Assembly: GCA_019096155.1 (NCBI GenBank)
Contig: JAHCVI010000003.1
Span: forward strand, 2,976,001 to 3,040,000
Length of the DNA: 64,000 bases
From: Staphylotrichum longicolle
Taxonomy: Eukaryota > Ascomycota > Sordariomycetes > Sordariales > Chaetomiaceae
Reading direction: 5' to 3'
Each line of letters opens with the position of its first letter. The stretch's first letter is position 1. Position numbers and translations under genes: made by a program. Shown piece by piece: positions 44,482 through 54,878 of the stretch. Under the pieces are notes generated by a model. That model was not told the origin of the DNA. It made no database searches and saw only the letters and a program-made list of their open reading frames with translations.

Positions 44482-45304
44482 ATGGCTACGAAAGAGACGA
44501 ACCCCACGCCGGATGACACCCCCGTCGATACCCGGGATGCACTGGAGGTGCTGGAATCAGAGGCCAAAGAATGGGACAAGGTGCGCCCCATCCCTTTTTC
44601 CATATCCGCCGGCTATCGCGTTGTTGACACCATCACTAGGATGCCGAAATTGACCGCATCTTGAAAGCCTTCAGGCTTGACGCGTAAGTCCGTCCTTCTT
44701 CCCCCACGGGTTGGCCTTCTCACAGGCAAACAAACCACTAACACACGTGCCCCTCTCGTCCAGCTACGCCGTCCTCGGTCTGAAGCCCGGCGTTCCCGAA
44801 TCCGACATCAAAGTCACCTACCGCAAAAAGTCGCTCCTTATCCACCCCGACAAGACCAAGAATCCGCTCGCGCCCGAAGCCTTCGACCGCCTCAAAAAGG
44901 CCCAGACCGAGCTGATGGACGAGAAGCACCGCAAGACCCTCGACGAGGCCATCGCCGACGCCCGCATGCTGCTGATCCGCGAGAACAAGTGGACCGTCGA
45001 CAGCCCGGAGCTCAAGACGGAGGACTTTGAGCGCAAGTGGGCCGACAAGACAAAGTTTGTGCTCATCGACAACGAGCAGCGCCGCCGCCGCCAGATGAAG
45101 GCCCAGATGCAGGAGGAGGGCCGCGAGCAGCGCCGCCAGGACGAGGAGGCCGAGCAGCGCCGCAAGAAGCGACAGCACGAGGAGGACTGGGAGGCCACCA
45201 GGGACCAGCGCATCAGTAGCTGGCGCCAGTTTCAGAAGGGGGGGAAGAGCGCGGAAGACGGGCCCGAGAAAAAGAAGAAGAAGAAGCTGAAGCCTATTGG
45301 TTGA
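44482..45304 (+). CDS. DnaJ-domain protein of the Spf31/DNAJC8 type
   Basis: Three exons (44482-44580, 44640-44683, 44764-45304) encode 227 residues. The J domain covers about 47-110 (YAVLGLKPGVPESDIKVTYR) with the HPD triad at 75-77 (LIHPDKTKN). It therefore should stimulate Hsp70 ATPase. The remainder is a highly charged helix rich in Arg/Glu/Gln, ending in a Lys-rich stretch KKKKKKLKPIG. This layout matches DNAJC8 and fission-yeast Spf31, which are spliceosome-associated nuclear proteins; that assignment is by layout and resemblance. Exon 2 is only 44 nt and is needed to join the conserved AEIDRILKAFRLDA block to the J domain. The start at 44482 is the first ATG in frame. Confidence 0.88.
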
Positions 45305-45709
45305 CACGGCGACTGTTTCTTTTTTTTTTCTCCTTCTTTTCTTTCTGGGTGCAAACATGGGCTCACAACGAGGCCACCGCGGGCGACAGGCGTTTGGGAA
45401 GGGGGTGCCGTTACTTATTGTGAGTTAACGTTGAGAGGGGTGGTGCGCTTCATTGACTCTGACTACTCGGCCAAGATTCCCATCGATGCCTCGCTTACTA
45501 TGATGCTCTCTAATTCGGCGCCAAAGCTGGAAACCACTCTCAAACGGTCCGTGATGGTGATTTGCATGTGATATCATAATATTGACTTTTGTCTCACTAC
45601 AGCCAGAACAGTTTGCAGAGCAGACATGCGAACGGGCTTGCGTCCATACCAAATAGGACAAGATCCCCCAACCCAGTCCCCCATTTTTGTCTCATACACC
45701 AACCCCCTC
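45305..45709. other. Convergent 3' flanks of the DnaJ gene and syo1
   Basis: This is a 405-base noncoding space between convergent genes, with T-rich stretches just after the DnaJ stop. No other feature is seen. Confidence 0.6.
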
Positions 45710-47803
45710 TTATTTTGGCGCATGCTTCTTCTTGTATTGCACAAACCGCCCCAGATTCACCGACGCCTCATCCGCCCGCGTCCTCAACTCGCCCTGCGCC
45801 CGCTTATCAATCCCCTTGGCGAGCGCCTTCATCTTGGGCACAAATTCCTCCAGGTGCTTCAGGAAGCCGTCCTTCCAGAACACCTCCTTGTCGCACGGCG
45901 CATCTTCGTCGCCGTACATGTCAAACAGCTGGTTCAGCGCCTCGACGACGTCGGCCGCCGGCGTCGCTGCCTTCTCGTCGCTGCTGCTGCCGAGGAGCGT
46001 CACCAAGAAGACGCCCACCTCGCGGTTCACCTCGAGCGGCGCCGGGTCGCGCGCCAGCGAGCCCAGCACGCCGATGCACTTGACGCCGAGGCCCTGGAAC
46101 GGGTCTTGGGCTTCGCCGTCGTCTTCGGGCCCGGGCTGCTGACCCTGGTTCTTGGCGGCGTGGTAGAGCGACATGAACTTCCGGTGCTGCCCGCCGTCGG
46201 CGGGGGTCTCGCCGTTCAGGGTGCGGGCGACGGCCCACGCGAGGCTGGTGATTTGGGTTGCGAGCTTGAGATCGGCGCTGTCGGCCTCGAGGATGGGCGC
46301 TATTGTCTTGCGCCAGATCTTCTTGGCGGTCGGGTACCAGGCGTTGGAGATGTGGGCGTTCTCGCCGTTGGCAAAATCCAGGCACGCGATCGTCCAGGCG
46401 ATGTTGTTGAGCGCGGAGAGGGAGTGGGATTGGATGGCAAGGGTTTCCTCGCTGTGGATGGGGATGTTGGAGAGTCGGATGAGTTGTGGAATGGCGTTCT
46501 GGATGAGCTCGCGGAGGGTGGGGAGATCGCTGAGGTCGCCTGCCCCCGAGCCCTCTTCGCCTGTGACGAGGTCCATGTCGGCCTCGATGTCCGAGTTCAC
46601 TGAGTCGTCGTCGCCTTCTTCTTCGTCGCCCTCGCCCTCATCCTCTTCCCCATCGTCCTCTTCGGGTTCGGCATCAGAGCCCCCATCAACGTCCATCGCG
46701 TCAGCATCGGCGTCGTCGATACCATTCCACTCCTCGTCGGTCTTGGCGGGCCCGGACGGTGCCCGATTGCCCTTCTCAAGCGTTTGCTGGAAGTCGGTGC
46801 CGATGGATGCCAAGATCTCTAGGGCGACCTGCGCAATCCCGGCATTGCCCGAATTCCCGTTGCTGGCTGCGCTGCTTGGGGTGACCTGCGCCAGCGCCCG
46901 CGCTAGGCTTGGGACGAGAACTGCATCGCATGCGCCGTCCTTGCCAGGGCTGTGATCGAGCCACCCAAGCGACGAGAACAGGTTGTGGAGGACACCGCAA
47001 GAGAGCACCGCCCTTGGGCCCGTTCCGGTTGCGAGTTTCAGGAGGGCGTCGTAGCACTGTGTCTCCTGGTCGTTCGTCATGGCCTGGCCGAGTTGAAGAT
47101 TATCTTCTGATAGTGTCATGAGACAAGAGAGGGTCTCCTCAAAGATCTCTTGCGGCGCGATGTCAGTGGCAGCCAGACGGAAGAGCAGACGCAGGACTGT
47201 CTGATTTCCGACGATGGCTTCCAGAATCTCATCACGCGCCAGTGCTAAAAGATTAAGGAGTGTAAGTAGAGAGCTGGTGATATCCCATACTATGCGTTGC
47301 TGGGCTTTCTGCAACTTTGAGAAGGCGGGGTCGGTTGCGGTCAGAGTCTCGAGTATCTGAGTTGGAATTAGCCCCTGACACCCGAGTCTCTAAAAGTAAA
47401 CAATACCTACCGCCTTGGCAGCATGCTCGATGGCGGTCAGAATGTCGAGCCTGTGCAAGTGCACACAAAAATCGGCCTCTTCTTCCTGGGCGAGGACTTT
47501 GAGGATATCCCAGCCCGCGGCACGGCTGTCGATGCTGTTGTCGGTGAGGGTCTCGGTGAGGACGATGTGGACGACCTGTTCCCGGAGGAGCAGTTTCCTG
47601 CACTTGGCGTCCTGGACGATGTTGGCGATGGCGCCGGCAGCTGCCGTCCTTGACTTGGGGTCTGGGCTTTGCAGGTCTTTGAGCACCGGCAAAATCTTGC
47701 TCTCGCGCAGTTTGACGAGCTCTGGGTCCGATGGTGGCTTCACGGGCTTTGCAATCGGATCCTTGCGGTTTTCCCGCCCTCTGCTGCGCCGAGCTTTGCC
47801 CAT
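45710..47803 (-). CDS. syo1: Syo1 (symportin 1), co-import adaptor for Rpl5 and Rpl11
   Basis: Two exons (47803-47411 and 47356-45710; 54-nt intron with GTAGGT donor) encode 679 residues. Syo1 binds Rpl5 and Rpl11 together, carries them into the nucleus with the importin Kap104, and hands them to the 5S RNP. The basic N-terminus (MGKARRSRGRENRKDPIAKPVK) fits the PY-NLS/Rpl11-binding end, and the ARM/HEAT helical repeats start with PELVKLRESKILPVLKDLQS and SRTAAAGAIANIVQDAKCRKLL. An acidic loop of Asp/Glu sits at about 338-395, as in the structurally characterised Chaetomium thermophilum protein, with which this sequence is strikingly similar. The C-terminal helices end in ASVNLGRFVQYKKKHAPK. 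No frame problem is seen. Confidence 0.95.
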
Positions 47804-48431
47804 GGTTTCAAATCCAGGAACGTATGAGACTAATGTGAGAGCTGAGTCTGTCTTGACGTCTGGGGGAGCTTTATAACTGCGTTTCGGGTCCTCCCCAACG
47901 GCGTCGGACGGTTGCTGTGTTGGAACTTAAACTTTTTCGATGGAGTAAAAACTTATTGTACGGATACCATCCATTGTTGTGCCCCACCTCTCCCGCAGTG
48001 GGGTTTTGCTAGTGGGCAGGTGGGGCAGATCCCTGCCGAGTCGCTCGAGTGGTGGGTCGGCACTTGGACGTTGCACAGTAAACGTTAGCGGCGCAGGAGC
48101 CAGGGAGCTTATCTGCCCGCGGCGGGACACGTCCACCTCGAAGACGGGGAAGCTGTTCCCGAGCCTGCAAGCTCGTAACTCGTAATGGTCACGGCACACT
48201 CCGTCGAACGCCAATCCATGACCTGACAACCCATTTTGCGATTGCGTCGCCGTGGCGCCCACAGACACGAAACAAATGCAGACAGCATCCGTTGCTGCAT
48301 CATCATCCCAATGACGGTCGGTTGTTGATTGCTTTGGTTGACGAGTGAAAGCGCCCGCGATTCGACATCCATTGAGCGAGAACCCGCTACGGGGAGAGCG
48401 CAGCGCTCGTGTGCTGGGCACGCGGGCCACC
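47804..48431. promoter_or_regulatory. Divergent promoter between syo1 and the glycosyltransferase-like gene
   Basis: This is a 628-base space between divergent start codons. The plus-strand frame of the right gene stays open upstream to 48345 but has no ATG there. No telobox and no clear RRPE element is seen on the syo1 side. Confidence 0.5.
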
Positions 48432-50637
48432 ATGGCATCATTATTCCGCAGCAAGGAGGAGCTGGGCAAGAAGGACGACGACCACAAGCCGGCAGGCCCC
48501 TCGATGCGTACGCAATGGATCGCGGCTACCGGAGGCCCGAGGCGCAAGCTGAAACGGCTCGTTATTGTCTTGGGCCTGGCCGCCTTTGTTTACCTGTTCA
48601 TCCGCAACCTGCCGACAGACGTCCCCGTCCGGGACCGCCGCCGCCCTGTCTATCGCCCCGAAACCGAACCCAACAAACCGCCCGCGCCGGGGCCAATGCC
48701 GAAGTTGAAGCCCGATCGAACACCGCTGAAGCCGCTTCCCCCGTATAAGCCTCCGCCGGATACCGTACCGCCCCCTGCCGCCTACAATGGGCCGCTCCTG
48801 TTTCAAAATCTTCTGCCCTCGCTTCAGGGCATCTCCAGCACCGGAGGGGCCTCCACCGTGAATAAGAATGTACTGTTCGCCGCCGCAAGCCTGAGAAGTA
48901 CCGCCATGTTGTTGCCCCTGGCGTGTCAGATGGCAAATGAACTGAAGAACTATGTGCACTTTGCTCTGGTTGGTGGGAGCGACATCGACATGGACAAGCT
49001 GCGTGCCGTCAATGGCATTGATGCGTCTTGCCAAGTGATGTTCCATGGTATGGTCAAGCTCGCCCCATTCATCATGAACCCTGGCGCTGACTTGTTGGCA
49101 GATGCTCGTCCAGACTTCCCAACAACCTCAACGGTTGAGCGGCTGAGACGCAGTTCACTTCGTGCTTTATGTGAGTGAATCGCAAGATGATCTCCCAGGC
49201 CAAATCTGACCGTCCCGTAGACCACATCAACAACTACATGCATCCGCAGGCTATGATTATCGATGCCTCGGGATTGGAAGAAGACTACTTTCTCACTAGC
49301 ATGAGAAAACAAGCCCCGGACTCTGGAATACCCCTCATCGAGCTGCCTGAAAACTCGGTCACGCAGCTTGCCTGGATCTCGAAGCTGGACAGCTCTTCCT
49401 TAGCAGGTATGAACCAACACCGCCAGCACCGGACATTCTAAGCAATGGCAGCTAAAATAGAAGACAGCTTGGGACAAGATCAACATTGACATACTAGTCC
49501 ATGCACCTCCTGGGGCTTCAGGGGGGCTGATCAACATGCTCAAGTCGTTGTCAGCAGCAGATTTCTCTGCAGGCTCGACTCCCCACCTCACCATCGAGCT
49601 GCCGCACGGCATTGATCGAGCTACAACCGAGTTCCTGAAGATGTTTCAGTGGCCTCCAAAACGTCCCAATCTGTCCTCTCGCCCTCGGCAGCTCACCCTC
49701 AGGCACCGCATACCTCGCAGTCGATTGACTGAAGAGGAGAGCTCAGTCCGCTTCCTCGAGTCCTTCTGGCCCAGCAACCCAAAGTACTCGCATGTACTGG
49801 TCCTTTCGCCGCAGGCTCAGCTATCGCGCCAATTCTTTCACTGTAGGTCGCTCCCCTCGTTCAGTGTTGCCGCTTGTCCCGCTAAGCACTGGTCTGTTAG
49901 ATGTGAAGTATACTGTGCTGCATTACCTGTATTCCGAAGCAGCTGCGGCCCAGCAATGGGATTCTAGGCTCCTTGGTATCAGTCTGGACCTGCCTTCCAC
50001 GCGCCTGGATGACACCACCGCATTCAAGCCCCCTTCAGGATCAGTTGGGGCGGATGCTGATGGGCCCCGATCATTCCTCTGGCAAGCGCCAAACAGCAAC
50101 GCTGCGCTTTTCACAGGGCAAAAGTGGATCGAGCTCCACGGACTGGTATCCAACCTCCTCGACTTCCAACATAAAGCGCAGTCAATCCCCTCGTTCTTCA
50201 CCAACAAGCTGGTCAGCAAGAAGTATCCTTCATGGCTGGAACATGCCCTGAAGCTTGCGCGGGCTCGCGGCTACTGGACACTATATCCGAGCGCGGTTGC
50301 GGCGAGGCATCTGGCTACCGTTCACAGCGAGTTGTACAGGGCGCCCGAGGAGTATGAGACGGAGTTTGCGAAAGAATCGGCGGGGAATTCCGAGTTCCCC
50401 ATCGACGGGGCAACGCTTCTCGAGAACCTGCCGGGAGGCGGCAAGTTGTTGGGGTTCGACGAAATGCCGCTCCTGCATTGGGACGGGCAAGCTACACCTT
50501 TGACGGGCTTGGACGAGGCTGCCTTGGGCTATGCAAAGGAGTTCAGGCAAGCAGTCGGAGGCTGCCAGACGCTGACAGCCGATGACCTCCTCCCCAAGAT
50601 GTCGACGAAGGATTTGTTTTGTATGAAGGATAAGTGA
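48432..50637 (+). CDS. Fungal type II membrane protein, putative glycosyltransferase
   Basis: Four exons (48432-49170, 49221-49406, 49468-49842, 49901-50637) encode 678 residues. The start has a near-ideal context (GCCACCATGG). A basic cytosolic tail is followed by one membrane span at about 42-58 (KRLVIVLGLAAFVYLFIR) and a Pro-rich stem (60-120), a Golgi type II layout. The lumenal domain has blocks NVLFAAASLRSTAMLLPLACQM, WDKINIDILVHAPPGASGG, ESSVRFLESFWPSNPKYSHVLVLSP and DWH-less C-terminal segments such as MPLLHWDGQA. These recur in Pezizomycotina proteins usually labelled 'glycosyltransferase 2'. A classical DxD is not obvious to me. Donor, acceptor and linkage are unknown. Confidence is high for the gene, moderate for the activity. 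Confidence 0.85.
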
Positions 50638-50871
50638 ATGAGTCGCGCTGCCACAGGTTATGAGAGCAGCTGGTTGGGACTAATGGCGGACACTGTATCA
50701 GTTTTGTACGAGTGGGGTCGTTGGGAAGGCATTCAGGCGTTAGTTATGCATTGGTTTGCAAGGGGCTTGTCTGTGATCATTATTCTGCTGGGCAACTCAT
50801 TCTCAGGGTGAATTGTATATTGTACCTTTTGAACACCAACGAACTTTGAACGCCTACCTGGCGACATGGTC

Positions 50872-51746
50872 TCATTCATCAGCATTCTCATTCAACCTGT
50901 TGACAACCAGCAGGGTGATACACGATCCGACAATACAGGAAGCAATCGCACCCATAACCTAGACATCAACGGTGCAACGTCAGCCAGAGATACACTCATC
51001 AAAGCGACCAAGGAATAGGTGCATACCGCCTGCGTCTTCCACCCGCTCTGCACAATGGCCGCTCGCCGACTGTACTTGTTGACCGTTTCTGCACCCACCC
51101 AACAACCTCGTCAGCCTCGCTTGTCTTCTCAACCACTGACTTTCACAAAGACGGATAAGAGTCGCTTATTGGACGACGGGCGAACGTACTCAGGTAGTTA
51201 GCAATCCCGACGCCCAGGCAGCTCACCGACAGGGCCCAGAAGATGGCGCCCAGCGGCTTGGCCATGCGCAGCTCGATGTCGGAGGCCGTCTTGCGCAGGT
51301 GGAAGGACAGGACGATGGCCACGGCGACGATGGACATGTAGATGGAGAGGCGGAGGTAGGAGAGGAAGGCTTGACAGGGGGGGTAAGAGTGGTTAGTGTC
51401 ATGCAGAAAAAAGGGGTTAAAAGGGGCAGGGAGTGAGTGAGGAAGTGTTACTTCGTTCGTTGGCGCAGTGGTCGCGGCAGTCGCTGGACTCGTTGTCGAA
51501 GAGGAGGGACCCGAGAATCGGCGGGAGGCAAAAGACGTTTTCGAGGATGCCGTTGCTGGAGAGTGGGTTTACAGTTCAGCCGCTTGAAGAGTTTGTTAAA
51601 TTTGGAAAGGGGTGTGTGTGTGCCTACTCTCGCATCTCCGAGACGTCGACGGGATGGGTGAGTGACGCCAGCGGCGGGCAGCATTGGCAGTACGCCGTCG
51701 GGCTCTCCTCTTCGTCTGTGACGGTTGCTATGGACGGAACTGGCAT
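50872..51746 (-). CDS. Small DUF202-family membrane protein, five exons
   Basis: This gene is too finely split to appear as one ORF. I rebuilt exons 51746-51628, 51555-51452, 51369-51190, 51088-51027 and 50958-50872, giving 183 residues. All junction phases agree and several introns have CTGAC-type branch sites. The conserved block ENVFCLPPILGSLLFDN, then DCRDHCANERTFLSYLRL, is the hallmark of fungal DUF202 proteins. It is followed by a span (MSIVAVAIVLSFHL), a loop ASDIELRMAKPLG, a second span (AIFWALSVSCLGVGIANYL), the segment TVNKYSRRAAIVQSGWKTQA, and a third span (MGAIASCIVGSCITLLVV). DUF202 proteins in fungi are membrane proteins of poorly defined role; some relate to the vacuolar transporter chaperone C-terminal membrane domain. 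It is convergent with the gene on its left. Confidence 0.88.
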
Positions 51747-52315
51747 TTTGAGAGATTGGTCCGACTGGCCCAGTTGTCACGACAAATGCTGCGAGTGGTG
51801 GTTTGTGCGATCTCATCCTCGAGGGGCCTCCTTGTTCTCATCTCAAGTTCTCAACTCGTCAACTCATGACGCCTTCAGCCAAGAGCAGCCGACGGTCCGC
51901 TTTTCAGGGTATCTGGCCAATCATGTCCGTTCTCACTGTGTAAGTGTAGGCTTGGGGCTCACGGTACGTCGAACGGCATGTAAGCTCAAGCTTGGGGTCG
52001 AGGGCTGCTTAGGAGAAGAATGCATTTAAAAAATATGACCGGTACTTTCCATTCTGTATTGCAATCAATACAATGTCCAAGGTTGTTGTTCTCTCATACA
52101 AAGCAGCGGAGTTGTTAAGTGCCACTGTTCTTATCGGCCACTTATCAGCTGGTTTGCACGGTCCACTTGCCGTTGCTGCCTGCGGGGCACGCGTTGAGTG
52201 GTTGCTGCCCAGGCGCGTCTCAACGCGTCGCCCACCTTTGATCTTCCGCCCCGCTAACCTGCCAACATTTCAACTCCCCATCACAAACACCCCAATATCA
52301 CAAACTCTGTACAAC
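51747..52315. promoter_or_regulatory. Divergent promoter between the DUF202 gene and rpa2
   Basis: This is a 569-base space between divergent starts. Its rpa2-proximal part holds two MCB boxes in inverted orientation (listed separately). The stretch just before the rpa2 ATG is A/C-rich (leader). Confidence 0.6.
52189..52228. promoter_or_regulatory. Paired MCB (ACGCGT) boxes in a 10-bp perfect inverted repeat
   Basis: ACGCGTTGAG at 52189-52198 and its exact reverse complement CTCAACGCGT at 52219-52228 are separated by 20 bases. A related GGCGCGTC lies between them at 52212-52219. Each arm contains the MluI cell-cycle box, the site of the MBF (Mbp1-Swi6) factor that drives replication genes at G1/S. 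The arms lie 88-127 bases upstream of the rpa2 ATG. Confidence 0.75.
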
Positions 52316-53270
52316 ATGAGTAAGTGTTGTTTTCAACACAGCTCTGGTTCCTTGGGAATTGTCTGACTGTCTCCCAGCATCATACGGCGGCTACGCACGA
52401 ACGGGCTACGGCACCCAAGGCGGCGAGGATGGCGGCGGCTTCATGAGCGCATCGCAACAAGGCAGTCAGGGCGGCGAGAGAAAGGTACTTGCCAGCCCCG
52501 TTTGCCCACGCCCACTCCCAGCTCCGCAATCCCTCCCAGACACTCTCTAACTGTCCTTCGAACCAACCCAGAGCAACAAAGACGACGCCCTCCGCCCGGT
52601 CACCATCAAGCAGCTGGTCGACTGCAAAGAATCCTACAAGGACGCTGAACTGTCCATCGACGGCGTGCCCGTCACCCACGTCACCCTGGTCGGCCAAGTC
52701 CGCAGCGTCACCCCGGCCACGATCAACAACACGTACCGCCTCGACGACGGCACGGGCATAGTCGAGATCAAGCAGTGGATCGACGCCGAGAACCCGGACA
52801 AGTCGCCCCGCTTCGCCCCGGACACGTACCTGCGCGTCTTTGGCCACCTCCGGACCTTCAACGGCAAGCTCTCCGTCAACGCCTCCCGCATGCGCCCCAT
52901 CGAGGACTTCAACGAGGTCAACTACCACCTGCTGGAGGCGACCTACGTGCACCTGAGCTTGACTAAGGGCGCCGCGGCAGGCGGCGGCCAGCAGCAGGGC
53001 GGCGACGGGGACGGCATGTTTGTGGACAGCGGGTATGGCGCAGGTGACGCCCGTGCCGTGCAGGCGAGGTTGGCGCCCTGTTCCCGGAACGCGCAGGCCA
53101 TCTTCAAGTTCTTGTTGAACGCGGCCGGCGATGGTCAGCACATCAGCCAGGTGTCGTCCTTCACGGGGCTGTCGAACAAGGACATTATGAGTGCGGCGGA
53201 GGAGTTGCTGAACGAGGGTCTTGTCTACACGACGGAAGACGACGAGACGTGGGCCATCCTGGAAATGTGA
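52316..53270 (+). CDS. rpa2: Replication protein A subunit 2 (RPA32)
   Basis: Three exons (52316-52319, 52378-52484, 52572-53270) encode 269 residues, near the usual ~270. RPA2 is the middle subunit of the heterotrimer that coats single-stranded DNA in replication, repair and recombination. The Gly/Ser/Gln/Tyr-rich N-terminus (SYGGYARTGYGTQGG) is the usual phosphorylation-prone tail. The OB fold starts near PVTIKQLVD and includes VTHVTLVGQVRSV, NNTYRLDDGTGIVEIKQWID and YLRVFGHLRTFNGKLSVNA. The winged-helix C-terminus has DGQHISQVSSFTGLSNKDIM and EELLNEGLVYTTEDDETWAIL. The first coding exon holds only the ATG plus one base; this is the only arrangement I found that keeps the conserved N-terminus, and the intron has a GTAAGT donor and CTGAC branch. 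Confidence 0.94.
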
Positions 53271-53747
53271 GGAGCTCAGTTACGGGTGATGTACTTTTGT
53301 GTGCTTGTAGCTCGGTGGGACAGGGCCCGCCCCCCGGGAGACACTGGGCTGGGGAAAAGGGATGCATCATGAGGGATACCATGGCGTCATGCTAGTTTTG
53401 TTTCTGTTCATCTTGACGATACAGGTCCGTGGGGTTGAAGATTTGGGCTCTTGCGAATCCCTGATGGTGGTGTCCTAAAAAGCAACTAACTACGACAGAT
53501 TTGCTACCTAGAGGGTGCGGCGGGCTTGGTGAAAGTCCCACTGAAGAAGTGACTCGGATACCGTTGAGGGCATTGTCCCTGGTCTGCCAAATACTAAAAA
53601 CGCAGCGCCGCATGTTGAATGCAGAAGAGGGTTAACCGGCATGTTGAGTTGAACAACTAAACCAAAAGAAGAGAAGAAAAAAAGGAGACAAGAGAGAAAC
53701 GCACTAACACATCATTCAATCTGGGATAGAAAGTTCCTCTCAGTCTC
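53271..53747. other. Convergent 3' flanks of rpa2 and the GNAT gene
   Basis: This is a 477-base noncoding space with an A-rich stretch near 53660-53700. Nothing else is recognised. Confidence 0.6.
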
Positions 53748-54878
53748 TCAACCCACCAGCCCCTTCCCAACGCCACCAAACTTCCTCAACATCGGGTTCG
53801 GGTTCGTGCTAGCATGAGCGACCTTGCAACCGGGCGCACGGGGCTCGCGAACCATGATGGACAGGCGGACGGGGACCGGTCCGCGCTCGAGGAAGATGTC
53901 CCGCTTGACCTCAAAGCCAAACTTTTCATAGTAGGCATTGTTGGCCAGCGAGCTCGACTCGAGGTACATGGGCCGGTTCTCGGCGTCAGCCTGTTGGGAC
54001 ACGGAGTTTTTTGCTCATCAGCAGGTCGAGATTTCTCGGCGATGTAACAAGAAAGGAGCGAAGACGCGGCGAAGTATTCGTGGGGAAGGGGGGGGAACTC
54101 ACCCGTGCCATCATGTCCTGCAGCAGCCTGGCGGCATACCCTCGGCCCTGCGAGTTGGGCTTCGTGCCCAGGTAGACGAGATACCAGGCTTCGTCGTCGC
54201 GGTCGCCGAGAACGGCGGCCTTGGTGTCGTGCAGCAGCGGCAGGATCTCGTCAAAGAGACGCTTCTTGCCTTCGGCCGACAGCTGGAAGTACAGCCTCCA
54301 CATGCCGCTGCGGAGCTGCGTCCACCATCCGTCGAGGTGCTTGCCGGGCGGGATCCTGTTTCGTTTTACCCCTTTGGTTAGTCCCCCACGAACCGCCCTC
54401 CTTGGGAACTTACCGAAAACCAGGTTGTTCAAATCAAGAAGGTGCCATACCAGAGCGCCACGCTATCACACTCGGGCCCAACAGCCGTGACGAGCCCGTC
54501 CATGCAGTGGGACGCGACCGTGTAGGTCAAGATGTCGACGTGCAGGCGCCACTTGTGCTCCTCGGTCTTGAGGTCCCTGCCGGCAGCAGCAGCAGCAGCA
54601 GAAGCGACACCACTACTACTACCGCCGCCGCCGCCGCCACCGCCATCACCACCGTCAGCGTCGTCGCTGACGAGGTACTGGGCGTAATCGTCAGCAGCAA
54701 AGGCGTGCGCCAGGGTGAGCGCCGCCTCGTTGCATTCCGACATGCCCACGACACGCACTGTCTCTTTCCACCGCGCCGGCACGAGCGACCGCTTGGTGAG
54801 TGTCGCCACGACCTTGACAGTGGTGGTGGTGTTGGTGGTGGTGGTGGTACTACTAGTACTGTTTAAGGACGACGCCAT
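53748..54878 (-). CDS. GNAT-family N-acetyltransferase
   Basis: Three exons (54878-54451, 54355-54103, 53990-53748) encode 307 residues. The intron of 95 nt has an ACTAAC branch, and the junction restores the conserved W-I-P-P-G-K-H motif (VALWIPPGKHLDGWW) shared by fungal GNATs of this type. The acetyl-CoA-binding motif A is clear: WYLVYLGTKPNSQGRGYAARLL (QGRGYA, ~211-216). The C-terminal part MYLESSSLANNAYYEKFGFEV is the usual motif B. The N-terminus has a Thr-rich run and a Gly8/Ser/Ala8 insertion coded by GCC/GCT/GGC triplets (54583-54655), which is probably a disordered loop. The acceptor substrate cannot be told. It is convergent with rpa2. The first in-frame ATG is used as start. Confidence 0.88.

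Noticed and set aside
45626..46955. Plus-strand ORFs of 325 and 260 residues across syo1
   Set aside because: Antisense shadows; Ser-rich stretches mirror the acidic loop codons of syo1.
48345..48431. Upstream extension of the glycosyltransferase-like protein
   Set aside because: The frame is open but begins with GTG; the ATG at 48432 has an ideal context and leads directly into a typical type II membrane-protein N-terminus.
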